Part shown: positions 8,029 to 15,597 of the stretch, piece after piece
How the letters are laid out: the number at the start of each line of letters is the position of its first letter
Position numbering within the stretch: the stretch's first letter is position 1
Made by a program: the position numbers and the translations under genes
Source: a bacterium
GTDB taxonomy: Bacteria; Patescibacteriota; Saccharimonadia; Saccharimonadales; Saccharimonadaceae
DNA length: 45,681 nucleotides
Direction of reading: 5' to 3'
Assembly: GCA_030431855.1 (NCBI GenBank)
Contig: JAUIII010000001.1
Span: 89,089 to 134,769, forward strand
Notes under the pieces: generated by a model
The model's input: only the letters and a program-made list of their open reading frames with translations
Told to the model about the DNA's origin: nothing
The model's database searches: none

Positions 8029-9120
8029 ATGACTGATGCAGAAAATATCAAGAAGAAACAAGTTCGCGTAAGTCAATCTGATATTCCAGCATACCCACTG
8101 AGAGACGCTCTTAGAATCGCTCAAGTTATCAATGATGAATTTGCTCGACAACCCGCAAAGCCTTTGCATCTTGCGCAAGGTTTGAATATAAAACCAGGTT
8201 CTTCGCACTTCCGCATGCTTACCGGTGCTGCTGTTGCATACGGCTTAACTACTGGTGCCTATAATTCCTCAGAGATAGGATTGACTGAACTTGGCAAGAA
8301 GTGCGTTGCTCCTACTGCTGATGGTGAAGACACCATCGCGAAACGTGACGCCTTGCTGAAGCCGCGAGTGCTGTCTAAATTTCTTCAAAGGTACAACAGT
8401 GCAAAATTCCCATCAGATAAGATAGGTGTAAATGTATTAGTTGATATGGGTATCGCACCGGAACGTGCAAGTGCGGTGTTAGAAATGATTAAGTCTAGTG
8501 CAATGGAATATGGTCTGACTAAGCAGATTAAAGCTGAACTATATGTCGATATCGACCATATTCAAAATACTACCAGCTCGGTAGTCGATTCAATTGACGT
8601 ATCTGATGACGAAGATCTTGGCAGTGACAATGATATGAGCACTAGCCAAGCCATGGAAGATCAGCCAGCGACTGCACAGTCTGATATCAACGTAATTAAA
8701 AAAGTATTTGTCACGCACGGCAAGAATAAAGAGATTGCAAATCAACTCCGTGAGTTGCTACAGTTCGGTAAATTCGAACCTGTTTTAGCTGTCGATCACG
8801 AAACTGTTGCAAAACCAGTCCCTCAGAAAGTTCTAGATGACATGAGGAATTGTAGCGCCGCAGTAATACATGTAGGCGCTGAGCTTAACCTTCTTGATTC
8901 TGAAGGTAAAGAGGTGAAAACTCTTAACCAGAATGTTCTGATAGAAATTGGTGCCGCGATGGCACTTTATGGACAGAAGTTTATCTTGCTAGTAGAGAAA
9001 GGTACAACATTGCCGTCAAATCTTCAAGGTCTATATGAAGTACGATACGAGGGCGATAAGCTAGATTATGAGGCAACAATGAAACTACTGAAAGCTTTTA
9101 ACGACTTCGTGTCGAGCTAG
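8029..9120 (+). CDS. Winged-helix plus TIR-like (PF10137-type) protein, probable defence effector
   Basis: A 363-residue two-domain protein. Residues 20-175 look like one or two winged-helix units (LRDALRIAQVINDEFARQP, SSHFRMLTGAAVAYGLTTG, LTELGKKCV). An acidic low-complexity linker spans about 180-220. Residues 223-360 match the predicted nucleotide-binding TIR-like family: KKVFVTHGKNKEIANQLREL, then AAVIHVGAE, then QNVLIEIGAAMALYGQKFIL, with Glu306 in the place of the TIR NADase catalytic glutamate. In CBASS and Pycsar this family degrades NAD after a phage trigger; that this protein does so is inference. It has its own promoter, a real SD and T-rich codons unlike its neighbours, which suggests transfer. 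Confidence 0.8.
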   Translation: MTDAENIKKKQVRVSQSDIPAYPLRDALRIAQVINDEFARQPAKPLHLAQGLNIKPGSSHFRMLTGAAVAYGLTTGAYNSSEIGLTELGKKCVAPTADGEDTIAKRDALLKPRVLSKFLQRYNSAKFPSDKIGVNVLVDMGIAPERASAVLEMIKSSAMEYGLTKQIKAELYVDIDHIQNTTSSVVDSIDVSDDEDLGSDNDMSTSQAMEDQPATAQSDINVIKKVFVTHGKNKEIANQLRELLQFGKFEPVLAVDHETVAKPVPQKVLDDMRNCSAAVIHVGAELNLLDSEGKEVKTLNQNVLIEIGAAMALYGQKFILLVEKGTTLPSNLQGLYEVRYEGDKLDYEATMKLLKAFNDFVSS

Positions 9121-9179
9121 TACAGGGGTATACGAGGCAGTATTAAACTGTCAGATTTTGAACCGCATAGGAGGAAGTT

Positions 9180-9491
9180 TTGGAATCCATTAATATTGAA
9201 ATCAGCGCAGAAAATCAGCAGCAAGCAGATGCGATATTGAACGCATTGCTAGAGAAAAAGCTGGTGACCGGTGGGCAGTTTATACAAGCGCCAGCGCGGT
9301 TTTGGTGGAAGGGTGAGGTGGTTGATATGGATTACATTACCATTACGTCGTTTACAGTAGAAGGCTACAAGCAGCAGATAATCGACGTAGTAGAGGCAGT
9401 CTCGGCCGAGGAAGTGCCAATGGTGCGATTTACAGAATTTGAAGGCAATGCGAAACTAGAGGCATGGATAAAGGAGACACTGGAAATATGA
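9180..9491 (+). CDS. CutA1-like divalent ion tolerance protein
   Basis: A 103-residue protein of the CutA1 family, small trimeric ferredoxin-like proteins linked to divalent metal tolerance but of uncertain molecular role. NIEISAENQQQADAILNALLEKKLVTGGQF followed by RFWWKGEVVDMDYITITSFT and a final EGNAKLEAWIKETL follows the family pattern, although the first strand is less conserved. The TTG at 9180 is the best start, 5 nt after AGGAGGA (9169-9175). The stop overlaps the next ATG. A decayed copy of the FKBP 5' end lies just upstream and supplies the sequence up to the SD. Confidence 0.75.
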   Translation: MESINIEISAENQQQADAILNALLEKKLVTGGQFIQAPARFWWKGEVVDMDYITITSFTVEGYKQQIIDVVEAVSAEEVPMVRFTEFEGNAKLEAWIKETLEI

Positions 9492-10234
9492 GTGATTCAT
9501 TAAAAGGCAAAGTAATCATCATCACTGGCTCTTCGCGCGGGATTGGCGCTGCTGCAGCCAGAATCGCCAGTGAGCGCGGTGCGAAAGTGGTGGTGCACGG
9601 AAAGACTGATAGTGATGCGCTGAGCGCCATCGCTAATAAACTTCATGCTTACAAAATTGTATGTGACGTGGCAGACAAAGAAGCGGTAGAAAATGCTGTA
9701 AACTCGGTGGTCGAGAAATTTGGCCGTGTCGACGGTGTAATCAATTCAGCTGGTATTGCGATGTCAAAACCGTTTTTAGAGCTAGAAGACGATGACTGGA
9801 TGGCTGAATTCCAGGTGAATTTGCTGGGTACTGTTCATTTCTGCCAAGCGGCCATACCGTATATGCAACAACAAAAAAGCGGTGCAATAGTGAATGTTTC
9901 CTCGCTACGAGGGCTTGCCGACTATTCATCTGTGCGAAATATGCCTTACGGTATATCGAAAGCTGGTGTGGTTTCACTTACGCACGGATTGGCAAACGGA
10001 TTTGGTCCTGATGTCAGAGTAAATTGCGTAGCACCCGGTGGTACGCTGACGGATATGGCAGAGAATTGGCCAGATGAGGTACGTAGAAAATATACGGAAG
10101 ATGCTGCGTTGCAAAGAGCTGCTCAGCCCGAAGAGGTTGCAAAGCTCATGCTATTTCTAGTGAGTGATGACGCTAGTGCGATTACAGGCGAAACAGTAAG
10201 TGCCGATACAGGGTACAGGACTTACGGAAAATAA
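9488..10234 (+). CDS. Short-chain dehydrogenase/reductase (FabG-like)
   Basis: A classical SDR of 248 residues. The cofactor motif TGSSRGIG is at 13-20, the structural NSAG at 86-89, and the active-site Ser138/139, Tyr154 and Lys158 lie in VNVSSLRG and PYGISKAG. The PGGTLTDM segment and the C-terminal SDDASAITGETVSADTGYR are typical of FabG-type reductases. Lys37 or His37-type positions after strand 2 (VVVHGKTD) suggest an NADP preference, which is uncertain. The start at 9488 (ATGA overlap with cutA, GGAG upstream) replaces the longer frame from 9464. Confidence 0.9.
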   Translation: MSDSLKGKVIIITGSSRGIGAAAARIASERGAKVVVHGKTDSDALSAIANKLHAYKIVCDVADKEAVENAVNSVVEKFGRVDGVINSAGIAMSKPFLELEDDDWMAEFQVNLLGTVHFCQAAIPYMQQQKSGAIVNVSSLRGLADYSSVRNMPYGISKAGVVSLTHGLANGFGPDVRVNCVAPGGTLTDMAENWPDEVRRKYTEDAALQRAAQPEEVAKLMLFLVSDDASAITGETVSADTGYRTYGK

Positions 10235-10236
10235 CC

Positions 10237-10290
10237 ATGGCATACGAAGGCACCAAGCTAGCAGATTTTGAACCGCGAGGTTACGTGTGA
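10237..10290 (+). CDS. 17-codon leader ORF copied from the FKBP N-terminus
   Basis: ATG at 10237 opens a 17-codon frame, MAYEGTKLADFEPRGYV, ending at TGA 10288-10290. Its first 14 codons are nearly identical in DNA and protein to the start of the FKBP gene at 11527. The TGA overlaps the GTG start of the HAD gene (GTGA), and a GAGG inside the leader sits 6 nt before that GTG. It therefore looks like a translation-coupling leader made by duplication of the FKBP 5' end. Whether the peptide has any role is unknown. Confidence 0.6.
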   Translation: MAYEGTKLADFEPRGYV

Positions 10291-10958
10291 AAGCCATCAT
10301 CTGGGATTTGGACGGAACGCTGATAGACAGTTTGTCTACGAATATTCCAGTGTTTACAGAAATTTTTCGTGAGCTCGGCTACCGAGCGCCGACAAAGGCA
10401 GAGTTTGATGCACATTACCACGGCACCTTGGATGAGACCATAGTCGGGCTGGCGGCAGACCAAGGCATAGAGATGACCGACGAGCTATTTTCTGAAATAG
10501 AAGACACATTCCTGCAGAAAAACATGGCGATATACCAAAACCCAGAGGCGCTGCTGTACCCAGATGCAATGACACTTTCTAAGAAATATGCAGAGCGTGG
10601 TGAGTATCGGCAGGCAATAGTGACAAACAGGCAACATGATAGGCGTGGACCTGCCAGCCCTAGAGAGATCGTGAAGAATTCGTACTTGAAAGATACCATC
10701 GAACAAGTGATCTGTGGTGATGACGGCGCGTATCGAAAGCCAGATGTGCGCGTGCTGGACGAGCTGGATTTCAATGTCGACCCGAGTGAATGTACTGTGA
10801 TAGGCGACCAGCATACAGATGCGCTGCTGGCGAAAAACATTGGATGCCAATGTATAATCGTAGACAGAGCAGGAAATGCAGTAGATTTTCTGACTGCAAT
10901 AGAAAACTGGCAGGATTTTTGCCAGGTAGTAAAGACATTAGATGAGGTAGAGGTATAA
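10287..10958 (+). CDS. HAD-superfamily hydrolase (phosphoglycolate phosphatase-like)
   Basis: A 223-residue haloacid dehalogenase-type phosphatase. Motif I is IIWDLDGTLIDS with Asp7 as nucleophile and Asp9 as acid/base, motif II is AIVTNR, and motif III/IV are the lysine of GAYRKPD and VIGDQHTDALLA. An alpha-helical cap lies between motif I and II, as in Gph/PGMB-like enzymes. The substrate cannot be told. The GTG start follows the coupled leader ORF, which provides the initiation context. The gene belongs to the 9180-11907 run. Confidence 0.88.
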   Translation: MKAIIWDLDGTLIDSLSTNIPVFTEIFRELGYRAPTKAEFDAHYHGTLDETIVGLAADQGIEMTDELFSEIEDTFLQKNMAIYQNPEALLYPDAMTLSKKYAERGEYRQAIVTNRQHDRRGPASPREIVKNSYLKDTIEQVICGDDGAYRKPDVRVLDELDFNVDPSECTVIGDQHTDALLAKNIGCQCIIVDRAGNAVDFLTAIENWQDFCQVVKTLDEVEV

Positions 10959-10960
10959 AT

Positions 10961-11530
10961 ATGGCATATGAAGGTACGAAGCGCGCAGTAATTTTACATG
11001 GCACTAATGGAAATCCTGGCAAGCATTGGTTCCCTTGGCTGAAGCAAAAGCTAGAATCTGAAGGCTATGAAGTATGGGTGCCGCTGTTGCCTGAAAATAG
11101 CACTCCTAACAAAGATGTGTATGGTGACTTTTTGTTTGGAAGTGACTGGGATTTTACTAATAATCTGATAGTAGGACATTCATCTGGTGCGGTTGAAATA
11201 CTGAATTTACTGATGGATGAGCGCTGCCCGAAAGTCAGAACGGCGGTTCTAGTGGGCGCGTGGAAAGGTGGAGCGCCAAATGAACATGACTATGAGACAT
11301 TCAAAAACCTATTTCCAAAAGACGGATTCAAATTTGAGCTAATAAAAAGCAAATCAGAAAAAATCGTTTTTCTACACGGCGATAACGACCCTTATTGCCC
11401 GCTAGAACAGGCAGAGTATCTAGCAAAGGAACTCGACGCACCAATTACGGTAGTACCTGGGGGTCGACACTTCAGTGGGGATTGCACAGAGATACCGGAG
11501 CTTTGGGACATTTTGAAGGAGGATGTATGA
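10961..11530 (+). CDS. Alpha/beta serine hydrolase (RBBP9/YdeN-like) with FKBP-derived N-terminus
   Basis: A 189-residue hydrolase of the small RBBP9/YdeN type. The core starts KRAVILHGTNGNPG, the nucleophile elbow is GHSSG with Ser74, Asp143 lies in HGDNDPY and His170 in PGGRHF, completing the triad. The first six residues, MAYEGT, are not part of the fold: they match the FKBP N-terminus, in DNA as well as protein. The gene seems to have gained its start region from the neighbouring FKBP gene. Its stop overlaps the FKBP start (ATGA). The natural substrate is unknown. Confidence 0.88.
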   Translation: MAYEGTKRAVILHGTNGNPGKHWFPWLKQKLESEGYEVWVPLLPENSTPNKDVYGDFLFGSDWDFTNNLIVGHSSGAVEILNLLMDERCPKVRTAVLVGAWKGGAPNEHDYETFKNLFPKDGFKFELIKSKSEKIVFLHGDNDPYCPLEQAEYLAKELDAPITVVPGGRHFSGDCTEIPELWDILKEDV

Positions 11531-11907
11531 CATACGAAGGCACGAAACTAGCAGATTTTGAACCGCGAGATGAAGTAAAAGAGCTCGAGATAATAGATAT
11601 AGAAGTGGGCACGGGCGAGGAAGTGCAGCCCAGTGCGACAATCACTGCGCACTACACCGGCGCGCTGTGTAAAAACGGCATAATATTCCAAAGCAGCCAC
11701 GATATAGGCAGGGCAATCACATTCCCGCTAAACGGCGTGATAGCTGGCTGGACGCAAGGTGTGCCTGGCATGAAAGTTGGCGGCACGCGCCGGCTAATAA
11801 TTCCGGCAGCGATGGCCTATGGCGCTAGCAGCCCCGCCAAAAACATCCCTGCAAACAGCGATTTGGTATTTGATATTGATTTGATGGAAATAAAACAAAA
11901 CGGCTAA
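11527..11907 (+). CDS. FKBP-type peptidyl-prolyl isomerase
   Basis: A 126-residue single-domain FKBP that catalyses cis-trans isomerisation of prolyl bonds. The domain (residues 22-124) shows ITAHYTGAL, FPLNGVIAGWTQGVPGMKVGGTRRLIIPAAMAYG (canonical VIxGWxxGxxGMxxGxxRxLxIP) and LVFDIDLMEI at the end. No signal peptide, so cytosolic. The ATG at 11527 overlaps the hydrolase stop and follows AAGGAGG. The leading segment MTYEGTKLADFEPR is the likely parent of the copies at 10237 and 10961. Confidence 0.93.
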   Translation: MTYEGTKLADFEPRDEVKELEIIDIEVGTGEEVQPSATITAHYTGALCKNGIIFQSSHDIGRAITFPLNGVIAGWTQGVPGMKVGGTRRLIIPAAMAYGASSPAKNIPANSDLVFDIDLMEIKQNG

Positions 11908-11915
11908 TAAACTAC

Positions 11916-11930
11916 CTCTGTGCAACAGAG
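11916..11930 (+). other. Short hairpin after the FKBP gene
   Basis: CTCTG TGCAA CAGAG can form a 5-bp hairpin just after the FKBP stop. No T-run follows, so it is at best a weak end signal for the 9180-11907 operon. Confidence 0.3.
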
Positions 11931-11979
11931 TATGGTATTATATCGCTAATTCCAGTAACGGGTGGCGTGAAAGGCTATA

Positions 11980-12651
11980 ATGGCAGAACCGACAGAAGGA
12001 CCTCTACCTGGTGAGGATGGATTTGATGAACTGATCACAGGAGCTGAAACGTGCCTGACAGCTGTAGTTAGTGACTTTGATTTTGCACGAAAGCAGATGT
12101 ATGAACAGCTGTCTGAGCTCGCAAGAAATTTCGCACCGGTGATGTATAGCGGGCAGACTTACACGATTGACATCGATAGTATAAGCGACCCATTCGAGGC
12201 GCTGCTGAGAGCAGTTCTAGAAAACTCTAAAGATGTTGACACTGATGTGAGACTGATAGTCGATGCATTTAAGGATGATTCTGACGAACGCGTAGATATG
12301 ATGAATAGTTTGATCAAATGTGAAAACGGCTGTATAGAATACTATGACCCAGACTATTTGGAAGGAAAGATTCGACAGCTATTGCTGACTGATGAACCGA
12401 TTGAAGAGCTTGCAGCATATTACGCTTTAGATATTCGGACTGATTGCGACAATTTTATGCAGCACCTGTTAGAAGAATTTAGAACCGACCATGTAAAACA
12501 TGCTCACAACGAAGAGGACAGCGATGACTATGAGATTGTTTCCGTGCGCAAAGAAGTAAGAGATCATGTATTTGATGTTGCAAAAGTTGCAGTCGGGACA
12601 TTGGTGGCTTTGGCGATGGACAGGGCGTGGCAGCGACGGCGGGGCAGATAG
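11980..12651 (+). CDS. Acidic protein of unknown function with C-terminal hydrophobic helix
   Basis: Not recognised. A 223-residue acidic protein, helical by composition, whose last 35 residues change to VFDVAKVAVGTLVALAMDR and a basic end RAWQRRRGR. That suggests a C-terminal amphipathic or membrane-associated helix. The start is an ATG 5 nt after AAGG (11971-11974). A TATAAT overlaps this ATG (11976-11981) and cannot serve it; a TATTAT at 11935-11940 is a possible -10 instead. Confidence 0.6.
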   Translation: MAEPTEGPLPGEDGFDELITGAETCLTAVVSDFDFARKQMYEQLSELARNFAPVMYSGQTYTIDIDSISDPFEALLRAVLENSKDVDTDVRLIVDAFKDDSDERVDMMNSLIKCENGCIEYYDPDYLEGKIRQLLLTDEPIEELAAYYALDIRTDCDNFMQHLLEEFRTDHVKHAHNEEDSDDYEIVSVRKEVRDHVFDVAKVAVGTLVALAMDRAWQRRRGR

Positions 12652-12670
12652 ACATATTGGCTTTATCGTC

Positions 12671-12676
12671 TAGAAT
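12671..12676 (+). promoter_or_regulatory. -10 box giving a leaderless start at 12683
   Basis: TAGAAT ends 6 nt before the ATG of the acetyltransferase gene, with no Shine-Dalgarno sequence between. Confidence 0.5.
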
Positions 12677-12682
12677 AAAAAT

Positions 12683-13150
12683 ATGAATATACGAATAGCA
12701 CGTGAATCCGACTTTGAAGTAGTTCAGGATCTGAATCACCAGCTGTTTGTTTCTGACAGTGAACACTCGAACGATTTGAACACGAACTGGCCGTATGAAG
12801 ACGAGGGCATTGTGTACTACAAAAAACGAATCGCAGCTGAAGGCGGTGTTTGCTTTGTTGCGGAAATCGATGACGAAATAGTTGGCTATGTAATCGGTGG
12901 CTGGAGCCATATAAATTTTAGCGCCTACAAAGGTGAACGCGGTGAGTTGGAGAATATTTATGTTCTGGAGGGGCATAGGAAGTCGGGCGTAGGCTCTGCG
13001 CTAATGGTAGAACTAGAGAAGTGGTTCAAAGAAAAGGGCGCGGAATACGTAATGGTAAACGCATTTGCTAAAAATGCAGGCGCGATCGCATTTTACGAGC
13101 ATGAAGACTTCGAGCGATACTCGACCACTTTGTGGAAGAAGATTGACTAA
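12683..13150 (+). CDS. GNAT-family N-acetyltransferase
   Basis: A 155-residue GNAT protein that transfers an acetyl group from acetyl-CoA to an amine. The order of motifs is typical: MNIRIARESDFEVVQDLNHQL, VCFVAEIDDEIVGYVIGG, the acetyl-CoA loop LENIYVLEGHRKSGVGSALM (Q/RxxGxG/A as RKSGVG), and the C-terminal NAGAIAFYEHEDFERYSTTLWK. The acceptor is unknown. It is 3 nt upstream of a kinase-like gene that has no SD of its own, so the pair is probably translated together. Its promoter is of the leaderless kind. Confidence 0.9.
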   Translation: MNIRIARESDFEVVQDLNHQLFVSDSEHSNDLNTNWPYEDEGIVYYKKRIAAEGGVCFVAEIDDEIVGYVIGGWSHINFSAYKGERGELENIYVLEGHRKSGVGSALMVELEKWFKEKGAEYVMVNAFAKNAGAIAFYEHEDFERYSTTLWKKID

Positions 13151-13153
13151 TCT

Positions 13154-14104
13154 ATGACTATTGATCGATTGGCATTTGATGGCAACGTTCGACCAATTTT
13201 GGAGCGTGCTTGTGATGCGTATGAAATTGGAAGCCTGGAATCATACGACGAAATCGAAGTCGGTTTCGAAGATTACAACGTAAAAGTACAGACAGCAAAA
13301 GGTATTTTTGTAGCCAAGCTTTTCTCGAAACAACGTGATGCAGCAGAAATTCACAGGAATATCGCGATATTAGAGGCGGTCAACAAGAGTGACATTAGCC
13401 ACCCTTCGCTACATAGACAGCCAAACGGAGATATCCATTATAAAGACTCAAGTGGGCTGAGTATGGTAGTGATGGACTACATAGAAGGCGATACTCTTTA
13501 TAGTGAAAATAGTGTGCCATCAAAGGCACAGCTCGAGCTCATTGCAGCTGAAGCAGTAAAGATAAACAATCTTGAAATAGAACCAGAATTTATCTTTGAT
13601 AAATGGGCGATACCAAACATTCATTGGATGTTTGAAAAAGTAAATGCGCATATTTCCGCTGATATGAGTGCGGCTATAACCAGTGTAATCACTAAATACG
13701 ACGCCATCGACATTGAAAGCTTACCGAAGTGTTTTGTCCATGGTGATATCATCAAATCAAATGTGATTATCGACAGAGAAAACAAGCCGTATATCATTGA
13801 TTTTTCTGTTTCTAACATATACCCAAAGGTGCAAGAAATAGCAGTGATGGCCGCAAATCTTTTAGCCGAAGATGGCGCAAACCTGGAGTCTCGAACACAA
13901 GAATGTATAGATGCATATGTAGCAGCGGGTGGCGAGCTGACCGACTATGAACGAAGTGTTGTTTACGACTACTCTTTGGCTGGTGTTGCTATGGAGTACA
14001 TGGGAAGTGTGTATGAACGCGTGTTCAATAATGAAGAGGGTGAAGAGGTAGACTATTGGCAAAGTTTGGCGGAAGACACATTGAAGCGACGAGAAGTTAG
14101 CTAG
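13154..14104 (+). CDS. APH/choline-kinase-like phosphotransferase
   Basis: A 316-residue protein with the eukaryotic-kinase-like fold of aminoglycoside and small-molecule phosphotransferases. The ATP lysine is probably Lys55 in FVAKLF. The catalytic loop is [10 protein letters not shown] (His196, Asp198, Asn203), and the metal-binding aspartate is Asp216 in [18 protein letters not shown] is the hinge. The N-terminal beta region is short but complete. The substrate could be a sugar, amino alcohol or antibiotic; nothing in the context decides. It ends 8 bases inside the convergent DUF2200 gene. Confidence 0.82.
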   Translation: MTIDRLAFDGNVRPILERACDAYEIGSLESYDEIEVGFEDYNVKVQTAKGIFVAKLFSKQRDAAEIHRNIAILEAVNKSDISHPSLHRQPNGDIHYKDSSGLSMVVMDYIEGDTLYSENSVPSKAQLELIAAEAVKINNLEIEPEFIFDKWAIPNIHWMFEKVNAHISADMSAAITSVITKYDAIDIESLPKCFVHGDIIKSNVIIDRENKPYIIDFSVSNIYPKVQEIAVMAANLLAEDGANLESRTQECIDAYVAAGGELTDYERSVVYDYSLAGVAMEYMGSVYERVFNNEEGEEVDYWQSLAEDTLKRREVS

Positions 14105-14447
14105 AACGCAGGATTTTTTCCATAGCTTTACCACCGGCGAGTTCGTCCACCAGCTTGTCGAGGTAGCGGATTTCCTGCATGGTGCCCGGTTCTAACTCTT
14201 CGACACGAATGCCGCAGATAGTGCCAGTGATGAGTTTGCGATTGGGGTTGAGCGCGGGCGCAGTAGCGAAAAAGGCTTCAAAGTCCGTGCCTTTTTCTAC
14301 CTCGGCTTCGAAAGATTTCTGTGTGTGCCCAGTGAGCCAGCAGATAACTTGGTCGAGCTCTGCCTGCGAGTGGCCTTTGCGTTCTACCTTTGCTACATAA
14401 TGCGGGTAAACGCTGTTGACTGGCATAGTGAAAATACGATGAGTCAT
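14097..14447 (-). CDS. DUF2200-family protein
   Basis: A 116-residue protein matching the DUF2200 pattern: [54 protein letters not shown] and a final [20 protein letters not shown]. The function of the family is unknown. The start at 14447 follows TACAAT by 6 nt and gives exactly the family N-terminus; longer in-frame starts upstream run through the divergent tfoX-like gene and are rejected. It overlaps the end of the APH-like gene tail to tail. Confidence 0.88.
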   Translation of the reverse strand: MTHRIFTMPVNSVYPHYVAKVERKGHSQAELDQVICWLTGHTQKSFEAEVEKGTDFEAFFATAPALNPNRKLITGTICGIRVEELEPGTMQEIRYLDKLVDELAGGKAMEKILRSS

Positions 14448-14453
14448 AGCACT

Positions 14454-14468
14454 ATTGTACGCTATACT
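14454..14468. promoter_or_regulatory. Back-to-back divergent -10 boxes in a 28-bp gap
   Basis: On the minus strand TACAAT (14459-14454) ends 6 nt before the DUF2200 ATG. On the plus strand TATACT (14463-14468) ends 7 nt before the TfoX-like ATG. Only 3 bp separate the two boxes and 28 bp separate the start codons, so each -35 region must lie in the other gene's coding sequence. Confidence 0.6.
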
Positions 14469-14475
14469 GAACGTG

Positions 14476-14808
14476 ATGGCACACGACACAACCCTCGAAG
14501 AACGAATAGATGAGATAGTGGCTGACTGGGGGCTGGACGTGCCAAAGCGCAAGATGTTTGGTGGGTTGGGGTATTTTATCAACCGCAACATGGCCTTTGG
14601 TATAAAGACTGATGAACTGATAGCCAAGGCAGACGAAGCGACATGCGAAAAGCTGCTGAAAGAAGACGGCGTGGGATATTTCACTTTTGGCAATAAAAGC
14701 ATGAAAAGCTGGCTACAAATAGAGCCCGAGGCACTAGACGAAGATAACTTGCTGCGGTACTTGGAAATAAGCCGTGACTACACGCTGACGCTGCCACCGA
14801 AAAAGTAG
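14476..14808 (+). CDS. TfoX N-terminal-domain protein
   Basis: A 110-residue protein consisting of the TfoX N-terminal domain: [37 protein letters not shown] and [20 protein letters not shown] are characteristic. In gammaproteobacteria TfoX controls competence, but stand-alone N-domains occur widely and may have other roles. Here the C-terminal half is missing, which is normal for this form. The start at 14476 is set by the leaderless-type promoter. DprA and a pseudopilin elsewhere in the window make a competence link possible, not shown. Confidence 0.87.
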   Translation: MAHDTTLEERIDEIVADWGLDVPKRKMFGGLGYFINRNMAFGIKTDELIAKADEATCEKLLKEDGVGYFTFGNKSMKSWLQIEPEALDEDNLLRYLEISRDYTLTLPPKK

Positions 14809-14815
14809 CATAGGG

Positions 14816-14821
14816 TAGAAT
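14816..14821 (+). promoter_or_regulatory. -10 box giving a leaderless start at 14829
   Basis: TAGAAT ends 7 nt before the NUDIX ATG, with no SD sequence. Confidence 0.5.
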
Positions 14822-14828
14822 AGACTAT

Positions 14829-15302
14829 ATGCATGAACCACTATTTCACAGCGCTGTGTATGTGCTGCTGGTAAACCCCGAGGGCGAGTATCTGCTGCAG
14901 CGCCGTAAAAATACCGGCTACATGGATGGTTACTGGGATGCATCGGCGACGGGGCATGTTGAAACTGGCGAAAGTGTATTTGATACGGCCATACGTGAAA
15001 CAGCCGAGGAAATAGGCGTACAAGTGGCCCGTGAAAACTTGGAAATAGCTGCGGGCTGGCAGTTGAACCGACACGACAGACAGTACTTGAACTATATATT
15101 CGTGTGCAAGCAGTGGGAGGGCGAGCCGAGCATTGCCGAGCCTGAAAAATGTGATGGGTTAGAGTGGTTTGCGCCCGAAGAGTTACCTGAAAAAATTACG
15201 CCGGGATTATATGTATATCGTGAATCGCGGAAGCACAATGGATTTTACTTGGGCTATGTAGATGATTCTAAACACGACGAAATAGAAGGCGTAAACAGCT
15301 GA
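14829..15302 (+). CDS. NUDIX hydrolase
   Basis: A 157-residue NUDIX enzyme that cleaves a nucleoside diphosphate linked to another moiety. The NUDIX box begins at GHVETGESVFDTAIRETAEE and ends IGV, with RETAEEIG supplying the metal-binding glutamates. YVLLVNPEGEYLLQRRKNTGYMDGYWD before it and LEWFAPEELPEKI after it are close to MutT/YfcD-type members (YYWDxSxxGHV). The true substrate is unknown; 8-oxo-dGTP or an isoprenoid-type diphosphate are both plausible. Confidence 0.9.
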   Translation: MHEPLFHSAVYVLLVNPEGEYLLQRRKNTGYMDGYWDASATGHVETGESVFDTAIRETAEEIGVQVARENLEIAAGWQLNRHDRQYLNYIFVCKQWEGEPSIAEPEKCDGLEWFAPEELPEKITPGLYVYRESRKHNGFYLGYVDDSKHDEIEGVNS

Positions 15303-15315
15303 GCTTGAGCTGTGT

Positions 15316-15321
15316 TACAAT
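15316..15321 (+). promoter_or_regulatory. -10 box giving a leaderless start at 15328
   Basis: TGTTACAAT is an extended -10 and ends 6 nt before the ATG at 15328. No SD sequence is present. Confidence 0.5.
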
Positions 15322-15327
15322 AAACGC

Positions 15328-15582
15328 ATGATACTTATGCTTCACATAGTATTTGGGTTGGCTACATTGGTGGCTGGGCTAGCGGCGCTAGCACTACGCA
15401 AGCGTGGGCTGATTAAATACCAAGCGGCAGGCTTTGCAGGTACACTGCTAAGCGGTGTGGCACTGGTAATTATCGAGCCAAACACGCTGACACACCTATG
15501 CGCGAGTGGCGCGATGTTTACTATCGTAGCCCTGGCACTGTATTTCAAGACCCAAGAAGTGCTGGCTACACAGCGCGTGTAG
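15328..15582 (+). CDS. Small three-helix membrane protein
   Basis: An 84-residue hydrophobic protein with about three membrane helices (LHIVFGLATLVAGLAALAL, QAAGFAGTLLSGVALVII, LCASGAMFTIVALALYF) joined by short basic or polar loops. No family is recognised, although the histidine in helix 1 and the small-residue packing resemble small heme- or DUF-type membrane proteins. It sits between the NUDIX and YbaK-like genes with its own leaderless-type promoter. Confidence 0.65.
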   Translation: MILMLHIVFGLATLVAGLAALALRKRGLIKYQAAGFAGTLLSGVALVIIEPNTLTHLCASGAMFTIVALALYFKTQEVLATQRV

Positions 15583-15597
15583 TACACTAGAACAGAT

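Noticed and set aside
14455-14702. Longer N-termini for DUF2200 (from 14702, minus) and TfoX-like (from 14455, plus)
   Set aside because: They run through each other's promoter and coding sequence and add residues not found in the families.
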